From Vibrio superstes (GTDB lineage: Bacteria > Pseudomonadota > Gammaproteobacteria > Enterobacterales > Vibrionaceae): a DNA stretch of 64,000 nucleotides. Position 1 is the stretch's first letter. Each line of letters begins with the position of its first letter. A model generated the notes under the pieces. That model saw nothing but the letters and a program-made list of their open reading frames with translations, had not been told where the DNA came from and searched no databases. The DNA is taken from the NCBI RefSeq assembly GCF_003569005.1, contig NZ_BCUR01000004.1, positions 861,425-925,424 on the forward strand, given 5' to 3'. Positions 1 to 8,864 of this stretch are shown here, piece by piece. The translations under genes and the position numbers were made by a program.

Positions 1-1015
1 TGTTCGTTGCGGTACCATTGGCAATATTAAATGCTGCTGATTGGCGTCCTGATACGTAGATATCCCCATTATTTATTGCGGTGGAGTTGCTTCCCATGCT
101 TGCAGAGGTATTGATTAGTGCAGTTTGAAACGCGCTTAAAGCAGTATCCGCATTTTCGTCTGTTAAAGACTCAAACTGAATGGAATCTAGGGCGTTGTTT
201 ACTTGCGAACCATCAATGTGTTCTTGTTGAAAGTCATCAATCTTATGGCTGATGACTTGTGCACTGATAGTATCTGGTATTTGGGTTTGAAGGCGGTCGA
301 TAGTATTATTTATTTTATTTCCGTCGACTGATTCTTGGGCTACATCAATATTGCTATTGACCGTATTCATCAGTGGGTTTTTTGCTTTTATGATACTAGC
401 GCTAGTCTCTATTACTTTTACACTAGGATCATAGTATCCGCCCACTTGCATAGCGCTAGACTTCTTGCCTGAAACATAAATTTCAGCATTTTGTGCATTT
501 TCGACGTGGCCATTAATGCTAGAAGAAAGACCAGCAGATTTTTCAGCATTAACATGGATATCGCCGCTATTAATGGCAGTACTGCCGGTACCAATGGCAG
601 ACATTGCGACATTCTTTTTTGATTCTTTAGTGACCAATATGTCCTCAGTCTCTCTGGTACCGCCTAGGTTGCTAGTCTCAATGAAGGCTTGTATGACGTC
701 ACTATTCCCGATTACTTGAACCATGCTTAGGCGCTGGTAATCCTCATTAGAAACATTGATTGTCCCCTTATTGGTTACAACTCCCCCATCGGTTGCTGAC
801 ATTCCTGAATTGAGCACTCCAGTTATATTGATATAGCCATTATTAGTCGCTTGATTACCATCACCAGATGCAATAGTTCCTTCATTGCCTGTAGGGGTGG
901 TTTGAGTTGTACTTTTTGTAGGGACCAACGCAGTGTTATCTGTGTGAGTTTCAGCAAAAGAAGGGGAAGATAAAATAGCAGCAATAGAGATGGTAATAAC
1001 GTTTTTATTGAACAT
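1..1015 (-). CDS. Secreted repeat-rich surface protein, C-terminal part beyond the window edge
   Basis: An uninterrupted reading frame of 338 codons starts at the ATG at 1013-1015 and runs off the left edge. The first ~21 residues form a clean signal peptide ending SPSFA, so the product is exported. The visible part is low in aromatic residues and Cys and rich in Asn, Ser, Thr and Gly. It contains repeated motifs of the type AINxGDIxVxxxxSA (for example near residues 140 and 320), a pattern typical of beta-helical passenger domains of autotransporters or adhesins. Between two such stretches lies a more helical, Gln/Asp-rich part (about residues 215-290). No C-terminal barrel or anchor can be seen because the gene is truncated by the window, so autotransporter is an inference. 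It has no visible operon partner; the next gene upstream points the same way but is separated by a terminator. Confidence 0.75.
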   Translation of the reverse strand, partial: MFNKNVITISIAAILSSPSFAETHTDNTALVPTKSTTQTTPTGNEGTIASGDGNQATNNGYINITGVLNSGMSATDGGVVTNKGTINVSNEDYQRLSMVQVIGNSDVIQAFIETSNLGGTRETEDILVTKESKKNVAMSAIGTGSTAINSGDIHVNAEKSAGLSSSINGHVENAQNAEIYVSGKKSSAMQVGGYYDPSVKVIETSASIIKAKNPLMNTVNSNIDVAQESVDGNKINNTIDRLQTQIPDTISAQVISHKIDDFQQEHIDGSQVNNALDSIQFESLTDENADTALSAFQTALINTSASMGSNSTAINNGDIYVSGRQSAAFNIANGTATN

Positions 1016-1197
1016 GGATTTCTCTTAGTTGGTAATTAATTAAAATCCATTTAACTAAATTAGTATTAATGATTATGTCTATGATGTGTCTGTTTACCTT
1101 TGATTCAAGCTCACGACTTGGTAATCAGGCGAGAGTTTAATCGTTGCACTGCTCTTGATATATATCTCAAATGTCACTTTATAATTGTTTGTGTGCA

Positions 1198-1214
1198 ATT
1201 ATCATTTTGATAAT
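1198..1214. promoter_or_regulatory. Inverted repeat upstream of the surface-protein gene
   Basis: Perfect 7-bp arms (ATTATCA / TGATAAT) around a TTT centre, about 185 bases upstream of the start at 1015. It could be a regulator site. The half-sites resemble those of Fur but in the opposite relative orientation, so no regulator is assigned. Confidence 0.3.
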
Positions 1215-1293
1215 CTGACGATTTCGCGGGGAAAGACTGACTAAACTCTGTTCAGGCCTGCTTCAGGTTGGGTTGGTATGAGCTCTAAACACT

Positions 1294-1323
1294 AAAAAAA
1301 CTTGCTGTTGAGCTCTGCAAGTT
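1294..1323 (-). terminator. Terminator of the allantoin operon
   Basis: Arms AACTTGC (1299-1305) and GCAAGTT (1317-1323) form a 7-bp stem. On the minus strand the hairpin is followed by a run of seven T, as in an intrinsic terminator. It lies about 145 bases past the puuE stop. Confidence 0.7.
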
Positions 1324-1468
1324 CCTGATTCAGTGCGTTTAATCAGGAGTTGCATTCGGAATGATGACAAGCGACCAATAATGTTCACTTGTCATTTATC
1401 TACGAGAGAAAAAGGTTCGACCGTATTGAAGACAATTTAAATGTTTAGATAAAGCCACAATAGTACGT

Positions 1469-2398
1469 CTACATAGCCGGATGATGCTCAAACCAGTGCT
1501 GTGCGATACGCTCCCGTGTTGTCACCCATACAGCATCATGGGCTTCAACATAATCAAGAAAGCGTTTTAACGCCATAAAGCGACCTGGCTTCCCAATAAT
1601 TCGACAATGCAAGCCAATGGACATCATCTTAGGCTTAGACTCGCCCTCCGCGTACAGACAATCAAAGCTCTCTTTTAGATATTGAAAGAATTCATCACCA
1701 TGACTGAATCCGCAAGGGGATGAAAAGCGCATATCATTGGTGTCCAAAGAATAAGGAATCACTAGGTGTGGCCTTGTCTCTTTAGAGCCATTAAAGGTTG
1801 GAACCTGAGCCCAAAATGGAAGGTCATCACCATAATAATCTGAATCGTAGACTAGGCCATCTTGTTGAGATACTAGCTCTCTAGTATTTGGAGAGTCACG
1901 GCCGGTATACCAACCTACAGGACGCCTTCCAGTCAGTTCCTCAATAATGTCCAAGGCTTGTTGCATGTGTTCACGTTCATCATCCTTGGGCATGTGCTGA
2001 TAGTGAATCCATTTTAATCCATGGCAAGCAATCTCGTGCCCATCCTCAATGATAGCTCTAGTCACTTCTGGATTACGTTGTAAGGCCGTTGCAATGCCAA
2101 ATACAGTTAAGGGAAGTTGGCGTTGCTTGAACTCGTTTAATATACGCCATACTCCAGCACGAGAGCCATACTCGTACATAGATTCCATGCTCATATGCCG
2201 GGCGCTATAAGCCTCAGCACCTGCTATTTCAGACAGAAATGTTTCCGATTGCTTATCGCCATGCAGGACACAGTTTTCGCCTCCCTCTTCGTAGTTGAGA
2301 ACGAACTGAATAGCGATTTTTGCTTTGTTGGGCCAGTTTGCATGTGGAATATTGTCTCTGCCGTAACCGATATAATCGCGGGGGTTGTATTCGTCCAT
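1469..2398 (-). CDS. puuE: PuuE-type allantoinase (polysaccharide-deacetylase fold)
   Basis: Predicted to hydrolyse allantoin to allantoate in the cytoplasm, the committed step in using purine-derived nitrogen. The 309-residue length and NodB/polysaccharide-deacetylase-like features fit the PuuE family rather than the metallo-amidohydrolase AllB. Visible signatures include the N-terminal NYEEGGEN motif near residue 35, the YGSRAGVWR stretch near residue 80, the EIACHGLKW metal-site region near residue 125, the GWYTGRDSPNTREL stretch and the YDSDYYGDDLPFW stretch. A good Shine-Dalgarno (AAGG) sits 8 bases before the ATG. It is last in a minus-strand operon behind the racemase and GntR genes, opposite a divergent NCS1 permease, which supports an allantoin role. 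PuuE members can act on related ureides, so exact substrate remains an inference. Confidence 0.88.
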   Translation of the reverse strand: MDEYNPRDYIGYGRDNIPHANWPNKAKIAIQFVLNYEEGGENCVLHGDKQSETFLSEIAGAEAYSARHMSMESMYEYGSRAGVWRILNEFKQRQLPLTVFGIATALQRNPEVTRAIIEDGHEIACHGLKWIHYQHMPKDDEREHMQQALDIIEELTGRRPVGWYTGRDSPNTRELVSQQDGLVYDSDYYGDDLPFWAQVPTFNGSKETRPHLVIPYSLDTNDMRFSSPCGFSHGDEFFQYLKESFDCLYAEGESKPKMMSIGLHCRIIGKPGRFMALKRFLDYVEAHDAVWVTTRERIAQHWFEHHPAM

Positions 2399-2464
2399 AA
2401 GTAAAACCTTGTTCAGTGTAAATGTGTATGTTGTGTGTTTTGAAGTAAAAGACCGAGGCTTTAG

Positions 2465-3196
2465 TTATTGGCTCCAGTGTTGAAAATTGCCCTGAAATGC
2501 TTTTGCTAGGGGTTTTGCGTATTGTCCTTGCTTTGAGGTGCAAAGATTCAGTTGATGTAAGGATTCTGCAAGCTTGACCGCAGCCACAACACCATCAATA
2601 ACTGGTACTGCTAGTTGTTGGGATAATTCATGGGCCAGATCTGACATCCCGGCACAGCCAAGAACGATGGCCTCTGCACCATCTTCGCTGATTGCTCGCT
2701 GGCACTCTTTTTTCAGGGCTTGGTAGGTGTTGTGGTCGATGGATTCGAGAGCTAAAACCGCAATGTCCGTGGCACGAACACCACTGCATAAATGCTGATA
2801 ACCATAGCGTTGCAATAAGTGTTGGCTTGCTGGGAGCGTTCTCGTCATTGTGGTGACTACTCCAAATCGATAGCTCACCAAGCTGGCGAGTTGGAAGGCG
2901 GCACCAGCAATACCTATAACTGGCTTGGTGGCGATTTCCCTTGCAGCATCCAGGGCAGGGTCACCAAAACACGCAATAATGTGGGCATCAACCCCTTGTT
3001 GCTCTCCTTGTTGGATAACATCGAGTAGTGCGGCACTTGCAATAGCCTCGTCAAAGGCGCTCTCTATACTCACTGGCCCATGAAGGGGCGATGAGGCAAT
3101 GATATGAGTATCAGGCAGAGCAACACTTTGGGCACTGATGGCGATTTTCTCTGTCATACCTTGGCAGGTATTAGGGTTGATAAGGTTGATTTTCAT
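2465..3196 (-). CDS. hpxA: Asp/Glu/hydantoin racemase family protein, probable allantoin racemase
   Basis: Belongs to the Asp/Glu/hydantoin racemase superfamily: INPNT near the N-terminus and two Cys-containing motifs, IACFGDP (around residue 75) and LGCAGM (around residue 179), which supply the acid/base cysteine pair of cofactor-free racemases. At 243 residues it matches allantoin/hydantoin racemases. In this operon, beside a PuuE allantoinase and an NCS1 permease, the likely job is interconverting R- and S-allantoin so that both enantiomers are used. The gene starts 3 bases after the GntR stop and 66 bases ahead of puuE, so the three genes are probably one transcript. A hydantoin racemase is the alternative, since the families are not separable by eye. 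Confidence 0.8.
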   Translation of the reverse strand: MKINLINPNTCQGMTEKIAISAQSVALPDTHIIASSPLHGPVSIESAFDEAIASAALLDVIQQGEQQGVDAHIIACFGDPALDAAREIATKPVIGIAGAAFQLASLVSYRFGVVTTMTRTLPASQHLLQRYGYQHLCSGVRATDIAVLALESIDHNTYQALKKECQRAISEDGAEAIVLGCAGMSDLAHELSQQLAVPVIDGVVAAVKLAESLHQLNLCTSKQGQYAKPLAKAFQGNFQHWSQ

Positions 3197-3199
3197 TCG

Positions 3200-3871
3200 T
3201 TATTCCATATTCGCGAAAAGTTGTTGGAAGTTAATCGATGGCTCTTGCCCTGCTTTAAGGTCCAAGGATGATTTAATTCTTTCTAGATGATGAGTCATCC
3301 AGTGGATTGCTTGTTCTTGTTGACTGTTATCCAGTAGATTTAAAAGCTCGGAATGGTCCCCACAATCACAGCTGACACTGCTTCGAGAGCCATAGGCGGC
3401 GATGATCAAAGATGAGCGATAGCAAAGTTGTTCAATGAAGTTAGCAAGCACGGCATTCCCTGATTGTCGGGCCAATTCAAAATGGAACTGAGCGGTCAGT
3501 TGAATGGACATCGCAAGGTCATTTTGTTGTTCTGCCTTTTTCTCTTGGCTGACGATAGAGCGAAAATGGCAGGATTTCTCTTCATCCCAGTGAGATAAAA
3601 TATCGGCGATGAGCAAGGGCTCTAGAAGAATACGGCTGCTTAATACATCCTCGGCCTCTTGCTGGCTGGGGTGATTAACGTGCGCCCCCTTGTTTGGTTG
3701 AATGACTACAAAGCGCTCTAATGCCAGACGTTGCAGTACCTTACGAATGCCAGTTCGACTTACCCCAAATGCCTCTGAGAGTTTGTCTTCTGGCAGACGA
3801 ACTCCAGGCTGAAGCTTATGCTCTACGATGGCTTTTAATATTTGTTGATACACTTTTTCATCGGTTGTCAT
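3200..3871 (-). CDS. GntR-family (FadR/FCD type) regulator of the allantoin locus
   Basis: 223 residues. The N-terminal winged helix-turn-helix (about residues 5-70) carries the GntR signature: LPEDKLSEAFGVSRTGIRKVLQRL, given here by its span at residues 25-48. The C-terminal part (about 80-210) is a mostly helical FCD ligand-binding domain with Asp/His residues suited to metal and ligand binding. It heads the operon with the racemase and allantoinase and faces the NCS1 permease. Two copies of the palindrome TTGTATACAA lie in the divergent region and are the obvious operators. Family knowledge suggests repression relieved by a pathway intermediate such as allantoin; that is inference. The Shine-Dalgarno before the ATG is weak. 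Confidence 0.85.
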   Translation of the reverse strand: MTTDEKVYQQILKAIVEHKLQPGVRLPEDKLSEAFGVSRTGIRKVLQRLALERFVVIQPNKGAHVNHPSQQEAEDVLSSRILLEPLLIADILSHWDEEKSCHFRSIVSQEKKAEQQNDLAMSIQLTAQFHFELARQSGNAVLANFIEQLCYRSSLIIAAYGSRSSVSCDCGDHSELLNLLDNSQQEQAIHWMTHHLERIKSSLDLKAGQEPSINFQQLFANME

Positions 3872-3946
3872 GGTTTAAGCCTTTTCATTATTCACGCCCT
3901 AACGATGCAAGTTACGTACCAAAAGCCTAATATCTTGTATTTAATT

Positions 3947-3956
3947 TTGTATACAA
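3947..3956. promoter_or_regulatory. GntR-type operator, copy 1
   Basis: Perfect palindrome TTGTATACAA about 75 bases upstream of the GntR start. It is identical to the copy at 4160-4169. Perfect dyads of this size are typical of FadR/FCD-type GntR sites. Confidence 0.6.
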
Positions 3957-4159
3957 CTAATGCGGCTTGTAGGGAGAGGAAATTCGATTGGGGGTATTGA
4001 ATTAGTCATGCATGGGCTCTTCAATGCACGACTGAAATGAGCACCAAAAAAGCGCACTTTGATTAATTATGGTGCGATTAAGGGCGTAATATTGGATTAA
4101 CAAGTCATTTCCTAGGTAAACAGAGGGACTATTTGTTGGCACGCTATTTGTATTGTGGA

Positions 4160-4169
4160 TTGTATACAA
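4160..4169. promoter_or_regulatory. GntR-type operator, copy 2
   Basis: Second identical TTGTATACAA, ending 21 bases before the permease ATG. It lies downstream of an alternative upstream ATG (4155), which argues that translation starts at 4191 and that the site occludes the promoter or early transcript. Confidence 0.6.
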
Positions 4170-4190
4170 ACAATACATGGAGATGTGTCT

Positions 4191-5630
4191 ATGAAAACGG
4201 AATTACCTGTAAGTCCAAGGCTAAGTAACCAAGACTTAGCCCCTGAAGAAAAGAAAGAATGGGGCTGGTATAGCATATTTGCTTTTTGGATGTCTGATGT
4301 ACACAGTGTGGGGGGGTATGTCTTTGCCGCAAGCTTGTTTGCATTAGGTCTGAATGGTATTCAGGTCTTTATTAGTTTGTTGGCCGGCATATCCATTGTG
4401 CTTCTGTTTGCTAACTTAATGGGAAAACCGGGTCAAAAAGCAGGGGTTCCATTTCCCGTTGTTGCTCGAATGTCGTTTGGTGTCTTCGGTGCTAATATTC
4501 CCGCGGTGATTCGTGGACTCATAGCTGTGGTTTGGTACGGCATTCAAACCTACTTAGCATCCAGTTCTTTTATTATCTTGTTGCTGTATTTTTGCCCACA
4601 AATGGAGTCATTAGCAAATAGCTCTTTTGTTGGTTTATCGTATTTGGGTTGGATTGGCTTTAGCTCGATGTGGATACTGCAGGCCATAGTGTTTATGTTC
4701 GGAATGAATATGATTCGCAAGGTCATTGATTGGTCTGGACCTGCCATTTATCTGGCAATGTTTGCATTGTGTGCTTACATGATCAATCTAGCAGGGTGGG
4801 AGAATATCAGCTTCAATCTAGGCAAGGAGTCGTTGGTAGGTAGCGAAGCCATTATGACAATGATAGTAGCGACTGCGCTTGTTGCGGGTTACTTTGCTGG
4901 ACCAACATTGAACTTTAGTGACTTCTCTCGTTACTGTGGATCATATAAAGCCCTTAAAATAGGGAATATCCTTGGCTTACCTGTGAACTTTCTTCTCTTT
5001 TCCATATTCAGCGTCATCATTGTATCGGCTTCAATTCCGGTGTTTGGTGAGATGATTGTTGATCCGGTGGAAACGGTAAAACGACTGGATTCCGGAATGA
5101 TTACGGTCTTGGGTGCATTGACCTTCATCTTTGCCACTGTAGGAATAAATATCGTTGCCAATTTTGTTGCGCCAGCATTTGATTTCTCAAATGTTTCGCC
5201 ACAAAAAATTAGCTTCAAGACGGGGGGCTTCATCGCAGCGTTTGGTTCTATTTTATTGACGCCTTGGAACCTATTTAATAACCCTGAAGTGATTCACTAT
5301 ACCGTAGATGTGTTGGCGGCAATGATTGGCCCACTTTATGGCATCATCATCGTAGATTACTTCTTTATTAAGAAAGAGAAAATTGATGTACCGTCACTGT
5401 ATACCGAGTCTCCGCAAGGGCTGTACTGGTATAAGGATGGCATTAACATGAATAGTGTATACGCTCTCGCTATAGCGAGTATGGCGGCGATACTTTCGAC
5501 TTTCTTTATCACTGAACTTGCAAACTACGCGCTGTTTATTGGTGGCTTTGTGTCAGCATTTGTCTACAAATTCTTGATGGAGAAACGCCTGTCTTGGGCT
5601 GGAGGCTCTGTTTTGGCGAAACAGCCTTAA
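4191..5630 (+). CDS. NCS1-family permease, probable allantoin/ureide uptake
   Basis: A 479-residue integral membrane protein with about 12 hydrophobic segments and the NCS1 pattern: WGWYSIFAFWMSDVHSVGGY near the N-terminus, an amphipathic GKPGQKAGVPFPVVAR loop, and a GPTLNFSDFSRYC stretch in the middle. NCS1 carriers import nucleobases, hydantoins or allantoin with Na+ or H+. Its position opposite a GntR-racemase-allantoinase operon points to allantoin. The start at 4191 is preferred over the in-frame ATG at 4155 because GGAG lies about 9 bases before it and because an operator palindrome lies between the two. Substrate within NCS1 cannot be settled by eye. Confidence 0.85.
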   Translation: MKTELPVSPRLSNQDLAPEEKKEWGWYSIFAFWMSDVHSVGGYVFAASLFALGLNGIQVFISLLAGISIVLLFANLMGKPGQKAGVPFPVVARMSFGVFGANIPAVIRGLIAVVWYGIQTYLASSSFIILLLYFCPQMESLANSSFVGLSYLGWIGFSSMWILQAIVFMFGMNMIRKVIDWSGPAIYLAMFALCAYMINLAGWENISFNLGKESLVGSEAIMTMIVATALVAGYFAGPTLNFSDFSRYCGSYKALKIGNILGLPVNFLLFSIFSVIIVSASIPVFGEMIVDPVETVKRLDSGMITVLGALTFIFATVGINIVANFVAPAFDFSNVSPQKISFKTGGFIAAFGSILLTPWNLFNNPEVIHYTVDVLAAMIGPLYGIIIVDYFFIKKEKIDVPSLYTESPQGLYWYKDGINMNSVYALAIASMAAILSTFFITELANYALFIGGFVSAFVYKFLMEKRLSWAGGSVLAKQP

Positions 5631-5652
5631 ACTTAACGCATTTTTATATTTT

Positions 5653-5687
5653 AAGGCCCGTTCAATGGTGAATGGGCCTTTTTTTAC
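5653..5687 (+). terminator. Terminator after the permease gene
   Basis: A stem of AAGGCCCGTTCA with TGAATGGGCCTT and a 4-base loop is followed by seven T. It sits between convergent genes. Confidence 0.85.
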
Positions 5688-5694
5688 GCTCGTA

Positions 5695-6027
5695 CTATAT
5701 GGCGGGCATGATGGTTGGTGACTCGTCGGAGGCTGGTTTTTCATCCAATTTCTTTGTTAGCCACTCATAAGCATGGGTGACGTAAAGCTTGTTGAGTTCT
5801 CTCTCACACCAACTCTTTGACAGACCTCTGCGATTGAATTCGCTGCCGATTGCTGCAAGGGTTTGGGTGGTCCTTCGTCCGTAATACAAGGTATCGCAAA
5901 GCTCAATATTTGACATATATTGAGGGTAGAGATTGACCGTTGATTTGTTGGCGTTGAGGTTTTTGGCTTGATTATGAGTACATCCCGTCAAACCTAGGAA
6001 AAACAGAACGATAAGGATCTTTTTCAT
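5695..6027 (-). CDS. Small lipoprotein of unknown function
   Basis: 110 residues with a type II signal peptide: basic MKK start, hydrophobic core, and lipobox LTGC with Cys16 as the lipidated residue. The mature part has two further Cys (in ELCDTLYYG and KSWCEREL), a mid-section TLAAIGSEFNRRGLS that resembles the repeated core seen in many small vibrio lipoproteins, and a hydrophilic tail. The location is presumably the outer membrane inner leaflet. It stands alone between two terminated units; I do not recognise a characterised family and assign no function. Confidence 0.75.
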   Translation of the reverse strand: MKKILIVLFFLGLTGCTHNQAKNLNANKSTVNLYPQYMSNIELCDTLYYGRRTTQTLAAIGSEFNRRGLSKSWCERELNKLYVTHAYEWLTKKLDEKPASDESPTIMPAI

Positions 6028-6127
6028 TGCCCACTTGCTATCGATTAATGCGAGAAAGGCATCATTATAAGCATTGGCTTAAGGTTTGTTTGTCAATTTT
6101 GCAACAGGCCGTAACACCCAAGGGTGA

Positions 6128-7363
6128 TTAGGATCTCAAAAGCGTGCCTTTATCACTGGATGAGTCGTGCTTGTCGATACGTCGAAGAACACCAATAGCA
6201 ATAAACATCGCAACATAAAGGGCCGTACCGCCTATGACCACCGACGGCCATGCCCCATGTTGCCAACAATATAGCAATAGGAACCCACCTAGGCTTCCGC
6301 CAATATAGTAGTGCACTAGATAAAGGGCAGTGGCCGTTGCCTTGGCTTGTGTGGCCTTGCGCCCAACCCATCCATAGGCCAAGGTGTGTGTAAAAAAAGC
6401 GCCAAAGCTGATCAATAGTAAGCCGAATATCATTGCGCCTAGATGATCAAATAATGCCACCCACATCCCTAGCATACTTAAAGCAGAACCCAGTGCCATG
6501 CCTTGTACTGGAGATGAGTATCGAGTCCAGTATCCGGCACACTTAGAGCTGAATGTACCAGCGAGATAGCAGATGAAAATGAGCGATGCGAGACCCACAG
6601 GAACATAATGTGGTGCACTGACCAATCGGAAGCCCATTACTGAATACAGATTGACAAACAAAGAGAAGTTAAGCCCTCCAATTAACATGGCAACCCAGAC
6701 TTTTTGATTTCTAAAATGATCCACTATCGCCCGGTGGTGATGTCGGAAGCTGCTAGAGGATGGCCTGAAATTTTGTTGCTTGGGTAGTAGGTATCCAACC
6801 AAAAGAACACCAACTAGGGTAAAGATCAAAGCCACTTGAATAGCGGTAACCACACCATAGTGATCAGCAATCAGCCCACCACTGATCCTGCCCGCGATTC
6901 CTCCTAATGAATTGGCAGCAATATAGGTGCCAATGGCCATTGAAAAGGCTTTGTTGTCGAGCTCTTCTGCCATATAGGCCACCGCAACCGCGGCAAATGC
7001 AGCGAGAGCGATGCCAATTAAGGCTCTGCATAGAACTAGAAACAGGAATGATTGCTGCAAAAGCATGAGGGCGGAGACAGCCGGAATGGCCAATAGTCCG
7101 AACATCATCACGGCTCTTCGGCCCACTGACTCGGATATAACTGCCATGGGTACTAAGCTGAATGATAGAGCGAGAGTAGTAGATGCAAATAGCCAGTTTA
7201 CTTGAGTCTCTGATACCGAAAACTGCACGGTGAAAGCAGGTAGCATCGGCTGTAGTAAGTACAGATTAGAGAATACAAGAAATGATCCTAGGGCTAAGGA
7301 TAGGGTGATGCGTTTGTATTCTGGGGACCCGAAACTGACCATAACTGCCTCGATAAGTGTCAT
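6128..7363 (-). CDS. MFS transporter, YnfM-like
   Basis: Major facilitator with about 12 hydrophobic segments over 411 residues. The N-terminal half has the PEYKRITLSLAL entry, a LQPMLPAF segment after helix 1 and the motif-A-like ISESVGRRAVMM between helices 2 and 3, similar to E. coli YnfM-type drug/sugar efflux proteins. The substrate is unknown. The gene is divergent from a LysR regulator 95 bases away, a common arrangement in which the LysR protein controls the exporter. An internal ATG at 7342 has a better Shine-Dalgarno (GAGG about 6 bases upstream) than the annotated one and gives a start at MVSFGSPEYKR, so the true protein may be seven residues shorter. Confidence 0.85.
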   Translation of the reverse strand: MTLIEAVMVSFGSPEYKRITLSLALGSFLVFSNLYLLQPMLPAFTVQFSVSETQVNWLFASTTLALSFSLVPMAVISESVGRRAVMMFGLLAIPAVSALMLLQQSFLFLVLCRALIGIALAAFAAVAVAYMAEELDNKAFSMAIGTYIAANSLGGIAGRISGGLIADHYGVVTAIQVALIFTLVGVLLVGYLLPKQQNFRPSSSSFRHHHRAIVDHFRNQKVWVAMLIGGLNFSLFVNLYSVMGFRLVSAPHYVPVGLASLIFICYLAGTFSSKCAGYWTRYSSPVQGMALGSALSMLGMWVALFDHLGAMIFGLLLISFGAFFTHTLAYGWVGRKATQAKATATALYLVHYYIGGSLGGFLLLYCWQHGAWPSVVIGGTALYVAMFIAIGVLRRIDKHDSSSDKGTLLRS

Positions 7364-7458
7364 TGAGTGATTGAATGTACAAAGTGTGACTACGTTATCA
7401 TCATGATCTTAATATCAGAAATATATTATAAGTATCATTCCCATATGTTTTTGATCTA

Positions 7459-8328
7459 ATGGAATCCAAGCAACTTAAACATTTTCTTGCGGTGGCAAAA
7501 CATGGCAACTTTACCCAAGCGGCCAAGGATATCCACATAGCGCAACCGGCGTTGAGTATATCCATAAAGAAGTTTGAACAATCTTTGGGTGTGGTGTTGT
7601 TTCGTCGGCAAGAGAAAAAAGTCAGCCTAACCAAAGAAGGTGAAGTGTTGTTAATTCATGCTCAGCGGGTCATTCAGCAGCTTCATGATGCGAAATTGGC
7701 GATTGATGAGTTGAAAGGGCTAAAAAGAGGGGAGGTGCGTTTAGGTGCTCCATCAATGATGGGGAGCTATTTTTTTCCTCGTGTGGTGATGGCCTTTAAA
7801 AGCCAATACCCAGAGCTTAAGTTGACCCTAGTAGAGGCTGGCACTCGCTCTATTCGCAAAATGTTGCTCAATGGCGAACTGGATTTAGGGGTGATCAATT
7901 GTGATGACGTACCAAATGATCTGCATGTGGACCCCCTTTTTACTAGTCAGATGGTAGCTGTGGTTGGCTCTGAACATGAGTTAGCTGATCGAAAAAAAAT
8001 AGGCTTTGAAGAGTTCTTCGAATATGAGCTCGTTATGTTCAAGCACGGTTATTTTCATAGAGACTTTCTCGATCAGGTCAGTGAAGAAAATGGTTTAACG
8101 ATGAAATCGTCATTTGAGACGAACCTACTTCCGATGATCCTCAGCATTGTAAAGCAAGAGTTTGCAATAACAGCTTTGCTTGACCTAGTCACAGAATATG
8201 AGAGTGGCATCGTAGGAATTCCGTTTTCACCTCCCGTGACATTGGATCTGGGGTTAGCCTGGCGTAAGCAAGGCTACCTGTCTATCGCAGACAAAACCTT
8301 TATCGATTTCGTTAAACGCTATGTCTGA
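7459..8328 (+). CDS. LysR-family regulator
   Basis: 289 residues with a LysR N-terminal helix-turn-helix (MESKQLKHFLAVAKHGNFTQAA at the start, then IAQPALSISIKKFEQSLG) and a two-lobed periplasmic-binding-like effector domain from about residue 90. It is transcribed divergently from the MFS gene, and the shared 95-base spacer probably carries its binding sites. It is likely an activator of the exporter in response to a small molecule; the inducer cannot be inferred. Confidence 0.88.
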   Translation: MESKQLKHFLAVAKHGNFTQAAKDIHIAQPALSISIKKFEQSLGVVLFRRQEKKVSLTKEGEVLLIHAQRVIQQLHDAKLAIDELKGLKRGEVRLGAPSMMGSYFFPRVVMAFKSQYPELKLTLVEAGTRSIRKMLLNGELDLGVINCDDVPNDLHVDPLFTSQMVAVVGSEHELADRKKIGFEEFFEYELVMFKHGYFHRDFLDQVSEENGLTMKSSFETNLLPMILSIVKQEFAITALLDLVTEYESGIVGIPFSPPVTLDLGLAWRKQGYLSIADKTFIDFVKRYV

Positions 8329-8864
8329 TCATTAAATTATAAGGCGACTAATCGGCTTGCTCTACTCGAGTTTAAATCACAACCAGTTGCCCTTACTTCC
8401 ATATTCTTCAATGTGAACGTCAACCATTCACCTCAGTTCTCGATAATTAGATGAATTCCTTTGGCCAAAAAATCAATCGTAATAAAGGACCTAATCAGCT
8501 TTCTTGACATTCGCCCCTGCTCGATATCCTCATACCTTTTGTTATTTAGAACTCATAAAACAAAGATAATCTGGCATAAATTATTCATAAACCAACCCGA
8601 TTAAGTCTTTGTTTTTAGTGGTTTATATAGAGGTTATTGTAAGTTGACGGTCACATTATGATTTTGTTGACCAGCCTCCTTAAACTCTCCCTCATCAACA
8701 CAGAGCTGTGCGCTAATTTAGGTTGGTTAACTCGCTCGAATACACAGAGGCACCGCCTCGATTGTAGTCCGTGTTATGTGATGGGAAGGGGTGTTAATCC
8801 TTTAACGGATGTCATTTAGCGATTCTTCCATCGTCATTATTAAATAGATTAATTGGGAACAAAC
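8329..8864. other. Intergenic region before the stress operon
   Basis: 536 bases with no convincing reading frame. A TTGACA hexamer occurs at 8504-8509 but has no well-spaced -10 partner. The promoter of the following operon must lie here; I cannot place it and see no clear terminator for the LysR gene. Confidence 0.5.

Larger units (their letters stand above)
1016..1468. other. Intergenic region upstream of the surface-protein gene
   Basis: This 453-base stretch holds the presumed promoter of the edge gene, the inverted repeat at 1198-1214 and the terminator at 1294-1323. I see no further coding sequence in it. Confidence 0.6.
3872..4190. other. Divergent control region of the allantoin locus
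   Basis: 319 bases between the GntR gene and the permease, holding promoters for both directions and the two operator palindromes listed separately. No coding sequence is evident. Confidence 0.7.

Noticed and set aside
4155..4190. Upstream ATG giving a 12-residue longer NCS1 permease
   Set aside because: It has no Shine-Dalgarno and an operator palindrome lies between it and the well-placed ATG at 4191.
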